Part shown: positions 29,283 to 38,960 of the stretch, in pieces
Layout of the letters: every line of letters starts with the position of its first letter
Numbering within the stretch: the first letter of the stretch is position 1
Source: Azolla caroliniana
Lineage: Eukaryota > Polypodiophyta
Assembly (NCBI GenBank): GCA_043228905.1
Contig: JBHGNT010000012.1
Coordinates: forward strand, 11,532,001-11,596,000
Reading direction: 5' to 3'
Length of the DNA stretch: 64,000 nucleotides
The notes under the pieces: model-generated
Databases searched by the model: none
Seen by the model: the letters and a program-made list of their open reading frames with translations, nothing else
What the model was told of the DNA's origin: nothing
Program-made: the position numbers and the translations under genes

Positions 29283-29737
29283 TATTAGAGATATGAACTA
29301 ATGTAAGCATAAAATAAGGATAAAAGATAGATCTAGATAGAAAGGAGAGAGAGAAAGAAGAGTGTCAATCCACTTGACCACCCCCGAGCGAAGGGATCGA
29401 GACAGACTCGAGCCTCGATCGGCGTCCCATACCACCGTTGTGGCGTCGAGTCGTACTTGGTGCTGGCGCGCTCGCTACAAGAGTTGATCCACCATGAAAC
29501 AGAGTCTTGACGTAGTCAACCAGATGATGAAATGAGGGTAGCTAGTCCTCTTATTTAGAGCGATACCCAAGGCCCCCAGGCAAGTTCACACTTGGCCTAA
29601 TGGGTTGTCTCAATCTCGAGGATTAAAAGTAATCCTCCCCTTCTTTACACTCTCGTTTAACCCTCACCCTTATCCACGTGGCTGGAATACTACGGTAAAT
29701 TCTCACCACGGGATATTATATGGTCATGCCCGTAACA
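29283..29737 (-). repeat. Chromo-1 5' LTR
   Basis: Same sequence as 22735-23186 with scattered differences, ending on the plus strand in CCCGTAACA at 29737, and followed by the second TCACC. The promoter would fire toward lower coordinates. Confidence 0.88.
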
Positions 29738-30394
29738 TCACCTTTTCTTGAATCCATGACACCAACACATAACATTGAAAATGATACTCGCGAAGGAGGC
29801 AAAAAATTAGAAGATGATGCTGCCACCGTTCGCCAATCTCATAATAACGTTGTCATTGATGTACGCCGCCCTCCAAATAGAGTCGGCGCCGCCTTCTGCC
29901 ACCCACACAATAGTGTTGCTGATGATGTTTGTTGCCCTCCAAATAGCGCCGCCACCACCGATGCCATCAACTTCTGCCGCCAAAAGAACATTGCGGTTGC
30001 TGACTATCGCCGCGTCCCAAACAACATCGCTATTGATGGTGCCTTTTGCCACCAACACAACAACATTGATGATGATAATCGTTGCCCTTCAAAGAGAACT
30101 CCCATTCGCCACCGACAAAAGAATGTTGATGTCGTTGTTATCACTGCCAGCAACCGATCAAAGAAAGCCGCCAATATCATCGCCGCCTCTCACTTTGATG
30201 AAGTCCCTGATGCTGTCGATCGTTATGTGGTAATCCCTGGCCCTTTTATTCACGCTGATCAGCCACTCCCTCCGATCTCTCCTACACATCGACCCCTTGC
30301 ATTTCCTCTTCCCCAAGAACTCCTCCCATTCGACTCCGCCTACATAAAAAACCAACATTTAAATTTAAAGTTAATAAAAATAAAAGTAAAATAA
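29738..30394 (+). pseudogene. Copia-D integrase-RT linker with internal repeats
   Basis: In frame with FDESP before Chromo-1. The region 29820-30130 encodes four degenerate repeats of roughly 25-35 residues with the pattern FCHxHNN..DD..CPPN (examples: FCHPHNSVADDVCCPPN, FCHQHNNIDDDNRCPSK). The Cys/His content is unusual for a copia linker and looks like expansion of a minisatellite. The frame ends at a TAA at 30392. The stretch 30395-30776 is Ser/Thr/His-rich linker remnant in shifting frames. Confidence 0.6.
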
Positions 30395-30776
30395 AAAATA
30401 CATCTTTAAATCTAACCAACCAACATAAAAGAACTACCCAACCTAAACTAACTAACTACATTCACCCACATCTTGATAGTGGTTTCACACCATCCAACTC
30501 TACACATTATGATGACCTCACAAACACATCCTCTACATCAACCTTGTCTTCACCACGCTTACATACATTCAACACTTTACCACTCTCTTTATCAAATTTC
30601 CCGAACTCTAATCAACATGCTCTTGAAAGCCCTCAAACCCATAAAATCATTCCACCATTTCATATTCAATCACCCGACATCACTAGTAATTTTTCAATCA
30701 ACTCAAAATCACAATCCTTGCAAGACTATCCAATTTCTCATATGATAATGACTCACCACCTCACCATACGCGCTCC

Positions 30777-31979
30777 TTGTCTGATATCTATAAGGAACTC
30801 AACCAATTCGAGGCACACTTTGTGGACCTCGATATGCACGCTCTCATAGTTGAAGAAGAACCGGATACCACAAATGAATTAATTATTACCATTCGAGAAG
30901 CCTTGCCTGGTGCCGATGGCCCTAAATGGAGAGCAACCATGGAAGGAGAGATGACAACCTTATTAAAGAACAAAACTTGGATCCTTGTTGATCCACCACC
31001 TGATCGAAAAATTGTTAGTTGTAATTGGGTTCTTCGGAAGAAGACCGATGCAACTAGAAATATTATATGTTTCAAAGCTCGTCTCGTAGCTTGTGATTTT
31101 TCGCAAATACCTAGAATCGACTTCAAAGATACATTTAGCCCTACATTGCAAAGTATCACATTTCGCATATTCGTCTCTCGCCGCCAAACTTGATTTGGAA
31201 CTCCATCACTTAGATGTTCAAATCGCTTTCCTTCATGGAGAACTCGAAGAAGAGATCTATATGCAACAACCACTGTAGTTTGAAGATTCGACTTGACCAA
31301 ATGTTGTATGTCGCCTACATCGATCCTTATACGGTCTACGACAATCTCCACGAGTTTGGTATCATCAACTTCATAATTTTCTAACTAACAATGGTTATAA
31401 AAAATTAGAGAATTAACCAAATGTATACATTAAAAGAGCTAAGAATAGTTTCATCATAATCGGTGTTTATGTCTACGACTTACCTCTACTTGCCAACTCA
31501 CTCGCGTATCTACAACTTGCGAAGAAGGAACTTCAACAAGATTTTCCAATAACTAAACTTGTTCCAATGAAGTATTTCCTTGGAATGAACCTACAAAGAG
31601 ATCGTGCCAAAGGAACCATTTCTTTTTCCCAAACTCAATACATTGAAAGTGTATTAAAACGTTTTGACATGCTACATTGCAAGCCTATCTCTACACCTAT
31701 GTCAACTCCATGCAAATTATCAATCGAAGATGCTCCTAGAACTATTAAAGAATAAGATGAAATGCTCAATGTTCCTTACAAACAAATTCTTGGATGTATA
31801 CTCTACCTTGTTAGTTGTACACATCGTGATTTATGTTTGACCGTTGGAATTCTTTCAAGATTTATGCAGGATCCCAAACCGAAACATTGGCGAGCTTTAA
31901 AACGACTACCATGTTAACTAAAACAAACAAAAGATATGGAGTTAACTTACTCTAGATCACAATCAGAGTCCGTCAACAT
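30777..31979 (+). pseudogene. Copia-D RT, interrupted by Copia-C2
   Basis: WRATMEGEMTTLLKNKTW and the CNWVLRKK block open the copia RT. LDVQIAFLHGELEEEIYMQQP carries the first Asp (31210). SLYGLRQSPRVWY follows after a stop. The catalytic motif reads VYVYDLPLL at about 31470, so the first Asp of YVDD is Tyr. YFLGMNLQRDRAKGTISFSQ and a PISTPM block follow. The region ends at the Copia-C2 insertion (target AACAT, 31975-31979) and continues at 37857. Confidence 0.8.
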
Positions 31980-32377
31980 TGTAAACGTGAGTGTTTGCGG
32001 AAGCGTAAACCAGAGAACAACACACAGAGAGAGAGAGAGAGAGAGAGCAAAACGTAATTTCAAAATTATATCAAGACTCTACATACACACTGTGCTAAGT
32101 AGCACTATTTATACAAGTCCTCTTGGGACTGACAGAAGTACCATGTACTTCAATGCTCACACGAGCATCTGACACTTACTACGAGACTATAGATACCTAG
32201 GAGTCTTATCCTATTCTAGGCTTCCGATTGGACTGCCGGTTACAGATTGCACCCGGCCTCCACTGCTTGCCGGTTCGGTTGCTCACCGTCATACCAATCC
32301 GTTTCGCCCGATCCGTCTCGCTTACCGGCTCCGGCTTATTCAGCCGATCCGGCTCCAGTTGAGCTTGTCGCTCAACA
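31980..32377 (-). repeat. Copia-C2 3' LTR (398 bp)
   Basis: On the minus strand it runs TGTTGAGCGACAAGC...CACTCACGTTTACA. A CT/GA microsatellite is at 32024-32047. It is immediately preceded, on the minus strand, by a GGGGGAG tract. Confidence 0.9.
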
Positions 32378-33274
32378 CTCCCCCTCAAGCTCAACCTGAG
32401 GTGGGGTCGTAGTGTCGACCTCTGTGGCAATCAGTTCGTTCAACCGACTCCTCCTGGCGTCACTCCGTCTTGCTCGCGCTCCTCGTCCGGTCCGGTCCCG
32501 TTTGCCGCGACCCCTTTGGTTCTGCGTGCCTTGACCCTCTCGGTTGGCATGTCTGCTCAATAGGCCCATCTCAGCACTCACGTTGCTGTGACTCCGGTGC
32601 TTGCCGATCCGTCGGTTCTCCCACGATGGCATCGACTTCCGCTGTGTCCGTGTCCCCTTGGTCTTCAGTCGATCCGACTCATTCGGATCCATCTGTTGAT
32701 CCGAGTCAGCTGTCTCCGACTCGTTCCAGCTCTTGTCCGAATCGGTACACTCCGATTCGACTTCCGGCTTCAGGCCTCTCACCACATCGGACCACTTCCG
32801 TGTCTTGGCCTTCTCCATGCTTCCCTCGGCTTCTTTAGCCGGTGAACCGAAATCGAATTCTTCATTCGATTCCGCATCATGGTCAGTACCTTCGTGATGA
32901 CCTCCGCACAGCATGCACTTCTCTTCCTGAGTGCACAACTCTTCTTCACAGCCGCTTGCTCTGACCTGTTCGGATGTGTCGACTTCCTTCGCCGACTCGG
33001 CTTCCTTTATCTTCTTGTCTCCTCTTCTTTCGGCTTTGCCTGTTTCGGTAGAGACTTTGTCCTTGCTTCTCCCCCTCAAGTGCGGCCCGTCGAGATGCTG
33101 AACACCAAGCATATCGGTAAAGTGATGCAACTTGTCCGATCCGAGCGGCTTGGTGAAGATGTCGGCAACTTGCCGATCCGTATGAACATACCGTAGGTCA
33201 ACTTCACCGCTCAGGACCCGCTCACGCACGAAGTGGTAGTGCACCTCGATGTGCTTTGTGCGAGCATGGAACAC
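32372..33274 (-). CDS. Copia-C2 RNase H end plus 240-residue C-terminal extension
   Basis: 300 codons. The first about 60 residues are the normal copia end (FHARTKHIEVHYHFVRE, TDRQVADIFTKPLG). Copia polyproteins usually stop soon after this point, but here the frame continues for about 240 residues. A Cys/His cluster CEEELC..KCMLCGGHHEGTDHD (about 32920-32850) could bind zinc. An acidic Ser-rich middle and an Arg-rich end follow, and the frame reads through the polypurine tract to a TGA inside the LTR (EGEC stop). Copia-C4 has a related extension (50466-50935) with a shared DFGS..EAEG block and basic end, so it is a family trait. Its function is unknown; RNA or chromatin binding is a guess from composition. 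Confidence 0.8.
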   Translation of the reverse strand: MFHARTKHIEVHYHFVRERVLSGEVDLRYVHTDRQVADIFTKPLGSDKLHHFTDMLGVQHLDGPHLRGRSKDKVSTETGKAERRGDKKIKEAESAKEVDTSEQVRASGCEEELCTQEEKCMLCGGHHEGTDHDAESNEEFDFGSPAKEAEGSMEKAKTRKWSDVVRGLKPEVESECTDSDKSWNESETADSDQQMDPNESDRLKTKGTRTQRKSMPSWENRRIGKHRSHSNVSAEMGLLSRHANREGQGTQNQRGRGKRDRTGRGARARRSDARRSRLNELIATEVDTTTPPQVELEGEC

Positions 33275-33289
33275 AGGGTTCCTGGCGAG

Positions 33290-34556
33290 CTACAAGCTGC
33301 TCATGTTATCGCAGTAAATCGGGATCGGGGTCGGCACCTCGATCCGCAAGTCTCGCAGCAGTCGCCGAAGCCAGATGGCTTCACAAGTGGCAACGGTAGC
33401 GGCCCGGTACTCAACCTCAGTGCTTGACAAAGCCACTATGGGCTGCTTCTTGCTGCTCCACGCAATGGCCGCGCTACCTATGGAGAACATGTATCAGATG
33501 CATCGCCGGCCCAGTCAGCATCTGTGTAACCGACAAGCTCTTCTGATATACCTCGCCGGTATAGCAGTCCCCGGTCCTCAGTGCCGCTGACATACCGTAA
33601 TATTCGTTGCGCGCACTAAAGGTGCTCCACGGTCGGCTTCTGCATGAACTGACTTACCATGCCGACCGGATAGCTGATGTCGGGTCGGGTGATGGTTAAG
33701 TATATCAGGCTTCCGACAATCTGTCGGAACCGTTGCTCATTGCAGGCCGGTCCGGAGTTGGGAAGAAGCTTCTGGTTCCGGTCCAGGGGTGTGGAGACAG
33801 GCCGGCAAGCCGTCATGCCGAACTTATACAGCATATTCAACACGTAATGTCGTTGTGAGAGCAATATGCCGTCGGGGGTCCGGATCACTTCGATCCCAAG
33901 AAAATAATGAAGGTCCCCCAGGTCCTTCATTTCGAATGCGTCCGACAACTGGGACTTGACGCAGTTGATTTCGGGAAGACCTGGTTCGGTGATGACTAAA
34001 TCATCCACATACAAGAGTATACATACCGGACCATCAGAGCCTTGCCGGATGAACAACGAAGAGTCTGACTTAGAGACAGCAAACCCCAGCTTACGCAACC
34101 GGTGCGTCATCTTCGCGTTCCAAGCTCGGGGGGCTTGCTTCAAGCCGTAAAGTGACTTCTTCAGTCGGCATACCGCCGATTTGTTCATCTCCGATTGAAA
34201 TCCGGGGCGCTGAGTCATAAAGACTTCTTCTTCAAGCTCTCCTTGAAGGAAGGCGTTCTTCACATCCATCTGGTGAAGATGCCACCCCCTTGCCGCAGCA
34301 ACCGCCAGTACCACACGAACCGTCGTCATCTTTGCCACAGGAGCGAAGGTCTCGTCGTAGTCGATTCCGTGGGTCTGCGCGTATCCCTTCGCCACTAACC
34401 GGGCTTTGTGCCGGTTAACAGAACCGTCGGCGTTGTACTTGACCTTGTACACCCACTTGCATCCGATCGGTTTACAGTGACGGGGAGGATCAACTAGGTC
34501 CCAATTTTGGTTGGCATCGAGTGCCCGCATTTCTTCGTCCATAGCGGCACGCCAAT
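33290..34556 (-). pseudogene. Copia-C2 RT and RNase H
   Basis: The open piece 33616-34542 begins MDEEMRALDANQNWDLVDPP and has KWVYKVKYNADGSVNR, MDVKNAFLQGELEE (first Asp), SLYGLKQAPRAW and the catalytic YVDD at about 34010. It ends VEHL at a TAG (33616). RNase H resumes with [11 protein letters not shown] in another frame and with SSKKQPIVALSSTEVEYR (33290-33490), which ends at a stop in the MSSL block. RT is well kept. RNase H needs at least two corrections. Confidence 0.88.
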
Positions 34557-35779
34557 TTGCATCCTTTTGCTGCTTCTGCGTAGCTCTCCGGCTCGCGCAC
34601 TTCTGTCACCTTAGTCATGTACGCATAATGATGCGCCATGTATTCATTGTACCCGTACCGCACAACGGGATCCTTCTGACGGGTTGATCGGTGCAACGCA
34701 CCGTCACTTGATTTGAGGCCCTTCTTGGCCAGTTCGGTCTTCGTTGCCGAAGATCTGCCTTTCTCCTTTCCGGAGTCGGATACGCACCAATCCGACTCAT
34801 CGTTGCTGGTTTCGAATTCCAGCATCTTCCTCTTCCCCTTCTCTTCGCGCGTGAACCGTTTCCTCGGTTCCTTGCGCGGGGAGAGCACGGCAGAGTCTCC
34901 ACCACTTGCCGTCTCTTCATCTGACTGGTCCAACCGACTCAGTCGCTCGTTCGGTCCACTCAACCGCAACGATTCCGGACTCTCATCTTGAGTCCCGGCT
35001 TCATCATCCTCTTCCAAGGCTGATTCAGGCTCACTGGCCTGATCTTCCGGCATTCGGTCGGGATCGGAAGTCGGAGTCGGTACGGAGTACCAAGATGCCG
35101 ATTCATCGAACTCGACATCCCGGCTAACTCGGGCTTCCTTCGTCCGGGGGTTATAGCACTTATACCCCTTTTGCTCTTGGGCATAGCCGACTAGGATGCA
35201 TTTTTCCGATTTTGCATCCAGCTTCCTCCGCTTCTGATCCGGCACATGCACATACGCTAGGCTGCCAAATATCCGAAGGTGTCTTAAGTTCGGCTTGCGC
35301 CCGAAATACAGCTCATGAGCTGACACCTTGTCCCCAATGCGGTTTTGTATGTAGACGGCCGTCTGGACCGCCTCCGCCCAGTAGAACCGGGGCATGCTCT
35401 TCTCCTCCAGCATTGTCCTTGCCGCCTCGACGAGTGTCCGGTTCTTCCTTTCGGCCACACCGTTTTGCTCTGGTGTGTATCTGCAGCTAAACTCTCGCCG
35501 AATTCCCTTCTGCTGCAGATAACTAGTGAATTGGCCGGAAAAATATTCCTTTCCGCCATCCAACCGAAGGCATTTGATCTTCCTCTCCGATTCCCGTTCC
35601 ACCATCTTCTGGAGGCTCTGGAAACAATCGAAGACTTCACTCTTCCGCTCAATGAGGTAGATCCAAGTATGTCGAGTATAGTCGTCGATGAAGGAGACGA
35701 AGTACCAGCTCCCGCCAAGGCTTACACTTTGTGCCGGTCCCCACACATCCGAATGGATGAGATCGAGCTTGTTACGGCT
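34557..35779 (-). pseudogene. Copia-C2 integrase and linker
   Basis: A frame of 418 codons (34490-35746) following a TAG at about 35780. LIHSDVWGP (first Asp) precedes the ATG-like start, then CLRLDGGKEYF (second Asp) and NGVAERKNR (Glu), so the catalytic triad is complete. The C-terminal linker is acidic and Ser-rich, ending RSTRQKDPVVRYGYNEYM. A frameshift near 34560 (the AEAAKG block) separates it from RT. Confidence 0.85.
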
Positions 35780-37360
35780 CTAGTTCCGTTCGGTGGGGAA
35801 TGGAAGCCGGTGTTGCTTCCCAAGTTGGCAGGCTTCACAAATTTCGGCTCTCTGGCCGCTGAACTTTGGCAAACCGAAAACGACTTGTTTCGTTTGCAGG
35901 TCTTGAAGCCTCCGATAGTTGACGTGGCCTATCCGCTTGTGCCATAGGTCGATGTCCGACTCGACCTTCTGTCGTTTTGCGAACAGAGCGGTGCCAATGT
36001 CATTGGTTTTGAGGATAAACATCCTCCCGTCTCTGCGCCCTTGCGCAATGACTTCGTCCTCATCTTCAATGAAGCACCCGAGGTGCGTAAACCGCACCTG
36101 CATCCCTTGGTCGACAATCTGACCGACGGACACCAGGTTCTTCGTGATCGTCGGAACGTGTAATACGTTCATCAGCTTCCCTTTCTGTCCGACGTGGCTT
36201 TGAGGGACTTCTCCGACGTGCACGATTGGGTGTGGAGTGTCGTCTCCGGTTTCGACTACTCCTGGTTGATCCGGTTTCTCCAGAAAGGAGAACCACTCTT
36301 TGTGGCTCGTCATGTGGTTCGACGCGCCGGAATCAACATACCACACTTCCTCCATTTTGGAAGTGGTCTTCTTCATTGAGTTTGCCTTGTGATTCATCAC
36401 CAAGGCTGGCCCCTTACCGGCCTTTCCGGTTCTAGATCCTCCTGATCCGTTTGCGTAGTGCGAGTTTTGCCGGCCATCCTTACCGGTCTTGCCGTATCCG
36501 GATTTGTCCGAATCGGCACGCTTTCTCCAACACTCGCTTTCCCTGTGGCCTTTTTTGCCACAATACCAGCATTCCGTAGCGGATTTGTCTTGCCGGCCTC
36601 CGGCACCGCCTTGACTCCCCCTGCTTGTGGAAGTCCCAGAACTGCTGTCGGCACACTCATAGTGCCTCTGTTCCTGCTCTTGCCGGCCGCCTCCATTGCG
36701 TGCCAACCCACCTCTTCCACCACGCCCACAGTGCCGATCCGTTCCCGTGTACAGCATCCGGCTGTCCGGGGATGCACTGGTAGATGCACCGGCGTGGTTC
36801 TCCTCTACAAGGAGCATCGACTGTAAGTCGAAGAATGAGGGGGTATTCTCCCTTGTACACACCGCAGTCCGGAACGCTCCGAACTTGGACGCCAGGCCTC
36901 CGAGACATACCTGCACCATCTCGTCTTCTTCTACGGTAACATTGATAGAGGCAAGCGAGTCGCAGATCTCCTTTATCCGGCCTGTGTAGTCTGCCACAGA
37001 CATGTTCTTCTGTCGAACATTGCTCAACTCCTCTCTGAGTTGTAGCTTCCGGGCAGTGGTGCTTGCGGCGAAAACCTTTTTCAGGTTCCCCCAAGCATCC
37101 TTCGGTGTCTTGGCGTCACGGATGTGGCTAAGCAGCTGATCGCCGACACTGGACGCGAAGCAGTACATCACCCTGCGTGCCGCCTGTTCCCATACCGGGA
37201 AGTCCTTGTGTGCCGAGTCGGGTGTCGCATCATTCGCTCCTTCGACATAACTCCAGTACCCGTGTCCAAGCAGGTACTGGTGCATCTTGTAAGACCAGGA
37301 TGCATAGTTGCTCCTGTCGAGCTTCTCCACCGGGAGCGACGTAGCCATTCCTCTATCCAT
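35780..37360 (-). CDS. Copia-C2 gag and protease
   Basis: 526 codons from the ATG at 37360, the best preserved gag in the window. The N-terminus MDRGMATSLPVEKLDRSN is followed by the copia Gag helical domain, a Gly/Arg-rich region, an intact knuckle CWYCGKKGHRESEC (about 36555) and the protease active site WYVDSGASNHM (about 36345). The pre-integrase finger LWHKRIGHVNY ... CEACQLGKQH ends the frame before a TAG at 35780. Gag and protease together would build and mature the particle. It serves as the reference that shows where TRG-2 interrupts Copia-C1 gag. Confidence 0.9.
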   Translation of the reverse strand: MDRGMATSLPVEKLDRSNYASWSYKMHQYLLGHGYWSYVEGANDATPDSAHKDFPVWEQAARRVMYCFASSVGDQLLSHIRDAKTPKDAWGNLKKVFAASTTARKLQLREELSNVRQKNMSVADYTGRIKEICDSLASINVTVEEDEMVQVCLGGLASKFGAFRTAVCTRENTPSFFDLQSMLLVEENHAGASTSASPDSRMLYTGTDRHCGRGGRGGLARNGGGRQEQEQRHYECADSSSGTSTSRGSQGGAGGRQDKSATECWYCGKKGHRESECWRKRADSDKSGYGKTGKDGRQNSHYANGSGGSRTGKAGKGPALVMNHKANSMKKTTSKMEEVWYVDSGASNHMTSHKEWFSFLEKPDQPGVVETGDDTPHPIVHVGEVPQSHVGQKGKLMNVLHVPTITKNLVSVGQIVDQGMQVRFTHLGCFIEDEDEVIAQGRRDGRMFILKTNDIGTALFAKRQKVESDIDLWHKRIGHVNYRRLQDLQTKQVVFGLPKFSGQRAEICEACQLGKQHRLPFPTERN

Positions 37361-37444
37361 GTCTTCTACTGTGTCTGTTTTCGACCTGTTAGGGTTTTCT
37401 TCTCAAGAGTTAAATGACTGCAGCAGAGGTTCTCAACCCTTGCG

Positions 37445-37455
37445 CTCTGATACCA
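37445..37455 (-). promoter_or_regulatory. Copia-C2 primer-binding site
   Basis: CTCTGATACCA on the plus strand is TGGTATCAGAG on the element strand, directly abutting the LTR. Confidence 0.85.
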
Positions 37456-37851
37456 TGTAAACGTGAGTGTTTGCGGAAGCGTAAACCAGAGAACAACACA
37501 GAGAGAGAGAGAGAGAGAGAGCAGAACGTAATTTCAAAATTATATCAAGACTCTACATACACAATGTCCTAAGTAGCACTATTTATACAAGTCCTCTTGG
37601 GACTGACAGAAGTACCATGTACTTCAATGCTCACACGAGCATCTGACACTTATTACGAGACTATAGATACCTAGTAGTCTTATCCTATTCTAGGTTTCCG
37701 ATTGGACTGCCGGTTACGGATTGCACCCGGCCTCCACTGCTTGCCGGTTCGGTTGCTCACCGTCATACCAATCCGTTTCGCCTGATCCATCTCGCTTACC
37801 GGCTCCGACTTATTCAGCCGATCCAGCTCCGGTTGAGCTTGCCGCTCAACA
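37456..37851 (-). repeat. Copia-C2 5' LTR (396 bp)
   Basis: On the minus strand it runs TGTTGAGCGGCAAGC...CACTCACGTTTACA. A TATAAATA box lies on the minus strand at about 37578-37585. The GA microsatellite at 37499-37522 corresponds to that in the 3' LTR. Confidence 0.9.
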
Positions 37852-37856
37852 AACAT

Positions 37857-38330
37857 GAATCTTGAAGGATGGACCAATCCATCACAATTGTCTGGTTGGA
37901 CAAATTCAGATTGGGGGGGAGATATTGATGGTCATAAGTCAACAAGTGGCTTTGTATATTGTCTCGCCGGAGCCATTATAGCATGGAGGTCTAAGAAGCA
38001 AACAACAGTCGCCCTATCTTCAACGGAAGTTGGATATGTAATTGATGCATTCACTATCTAAAGAAGGAATATGGATTCATTCTATACTTGAAGAACTTAA
38101 CTTGTTTAAGACTTCAAAGCTAATCCTTCATTGTGATAATCAATCATGTATAAAGTTAACTTGTAATCCGAAAATGAATGATAATATTCGACATGTCTCT
38201 TTCAAGCATCATTTTCTACGAGACTTAATCAAAGAGAAGAAGCTAGATTTGAAGTATGCGTCTACAACACTAATGTGGGTCGGTTTTCTAGCAAAGCCTC
38301 CTCAAACAAAGCATGTCAGTTGATGCAGAA
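37857..38330 (+). pseudogene. Copia-D RNase H end
   Basis: Continues the Copia-D frame after Copia-C2. It has LSGWTNSDWGGDIDGHKSTSG (usually DADWAGD), WRSKKQTTVALSSTEVGY, then a frameshift and ILHCDNQSCIKLTCNPKMND with the last Asp-containing block. LDLKYASTTLMWVGFLAKPP matches the usual ADILTKPL end. A 12-G polypurine tract at 38401-38412 follows after a short 3' UTR. Confidence 0.82.
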
Positions 38331-38412
38331 AGATTGTTCTAACAATGCCAAACTATTCTTCGAACGACAATACTTTTGAATAAAATAATATTTATCTTAA
38401 GGGGGGGGGGGG

Positions 38413-38661
38413 TGTGGAAATATTTAACCTAAATATTACATTATTATTAATTAGAAATATTTAAGTAATTACGAAGAGTTTTTTATTATTAGACTTTAGA
38501 GAAAACTCTTCATTGAAGAGACATCACGTTTTGTCCATCGTCTCTACAAACAAGCCATTTGGCTAATGTAATACAATACAATAAATATAGAAGAATTTTG
38601 TGTATGTGTGATCTCTCTCTCTAGCAATCATTCACTATTTGTATAGTTGCCAAATTCCACA
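38413..38661 (+). repeat. Copia-D 3' LTR (249 bp)
   Basis: It runs TGTGGAAATATTT...CCAAATTCCACA, immediately after a run of 12 G. The flank at 38662 returns to GGCC minisatellite. Confidence 0.87.
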
Positions 38662-38960
38662 ATCCGGCCTCCACTCGGCCGCATTATGGCTGCCACTGTC
38701 CAGCCAATCGCCGCCGCCCCTAAGCCGTTCTTCGACTATTGTCGGCTAGTCCCCAGCCAATTGTCGTTGTGTAGCAGTCGGCCACTACTATCTTGCCTCC
38801 ACTCGGCTACTGCTATTCGGCCTCCACTCGGTCGTTGTCTGGCCAATCGCCACCGCCACTTGGCCGCTATTTGGCCGCCACTCAATCGTTGTTTGAGCAT
38901 TGTCCAACCTTCGTTGTTTGGCCGTTGTTTTGGCCGCCGCTCTGTATCGTCTCCCGTTGT
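38662..38960. repeat. GGCC-rich minisatellite, right part
   Basis: Irregular repetition of CGGCCTCCACTCGG, TTGGCCGCTATT and CCAATCGCC-type words, continuing the array at 20490-20577. Units are too diverged to fix a period by eye. The open frames over this stretch follow from the repeat and are not genes. Confidence 0.6.

Larger units (their letters stand above)
22735..29737 (-). mobile_element. Chromo-1, complete Ty3 chromovirus
   Basis: A 7,003-bp element on the minus strand with 455-bp (29283-29737) and 452-bp (22735-23186) LTRs, a degenerate iMet PBS (TGGTTTCAAAGCC on the minus strand, 29268-29280) and a polypurine tract (minus strand of 23187-23205). TCACC is duplicated at 22730-22734 and 29738-29742, and joining the flanks restores the Copia-D frame. 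Pol order is gag, protease, RT, RNase H, integrase, chromodomain. A decayed relative lies at 43057-45708. Confidence 0.93.
31980..37851 (-). mobile_element. Copia-C2, complete Ty1/copia element
   Basis: 5,872 bp on the minus strand with LTRs at 37456-37851 (5') and 31980-32377 (3'), an iMet PBS, full gag to RNase H, a long C-terminal extension and a GAGGGGGAG polypurine tract. AACAT is duplicated at 31975-31979 and 37852-37856. The LTRs differ at about a dozen sites plus a two-base indel, so it is older than TRG-2. A few stops and frame changes disable it. Confidence 0.93.
20578..38661 (+). mobile_element. Copia-D, Ty1/copia element with two nested insertions
   Basis: It has 5' LTR 20578-20825 and 3' LTR 38413-38661, both TGTGGAAATATTT...CTACA or CCACA, and a PBS beginning TGGTATCAAA at 20826. 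The coding order is gag, integrase, linker, RT, RNase H, broken by Chromo-1 (22735-29737) and Copia-C2 (31980-37851). Without them the element is about 5.2 kb. Both flanks are GGCC minisatellite and I cannot identify a clean target duplication (GCCAA left, ATCCG right). It is AT-rich compared with the other copia families. All domains are degenerate. Confidence 0.88.
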
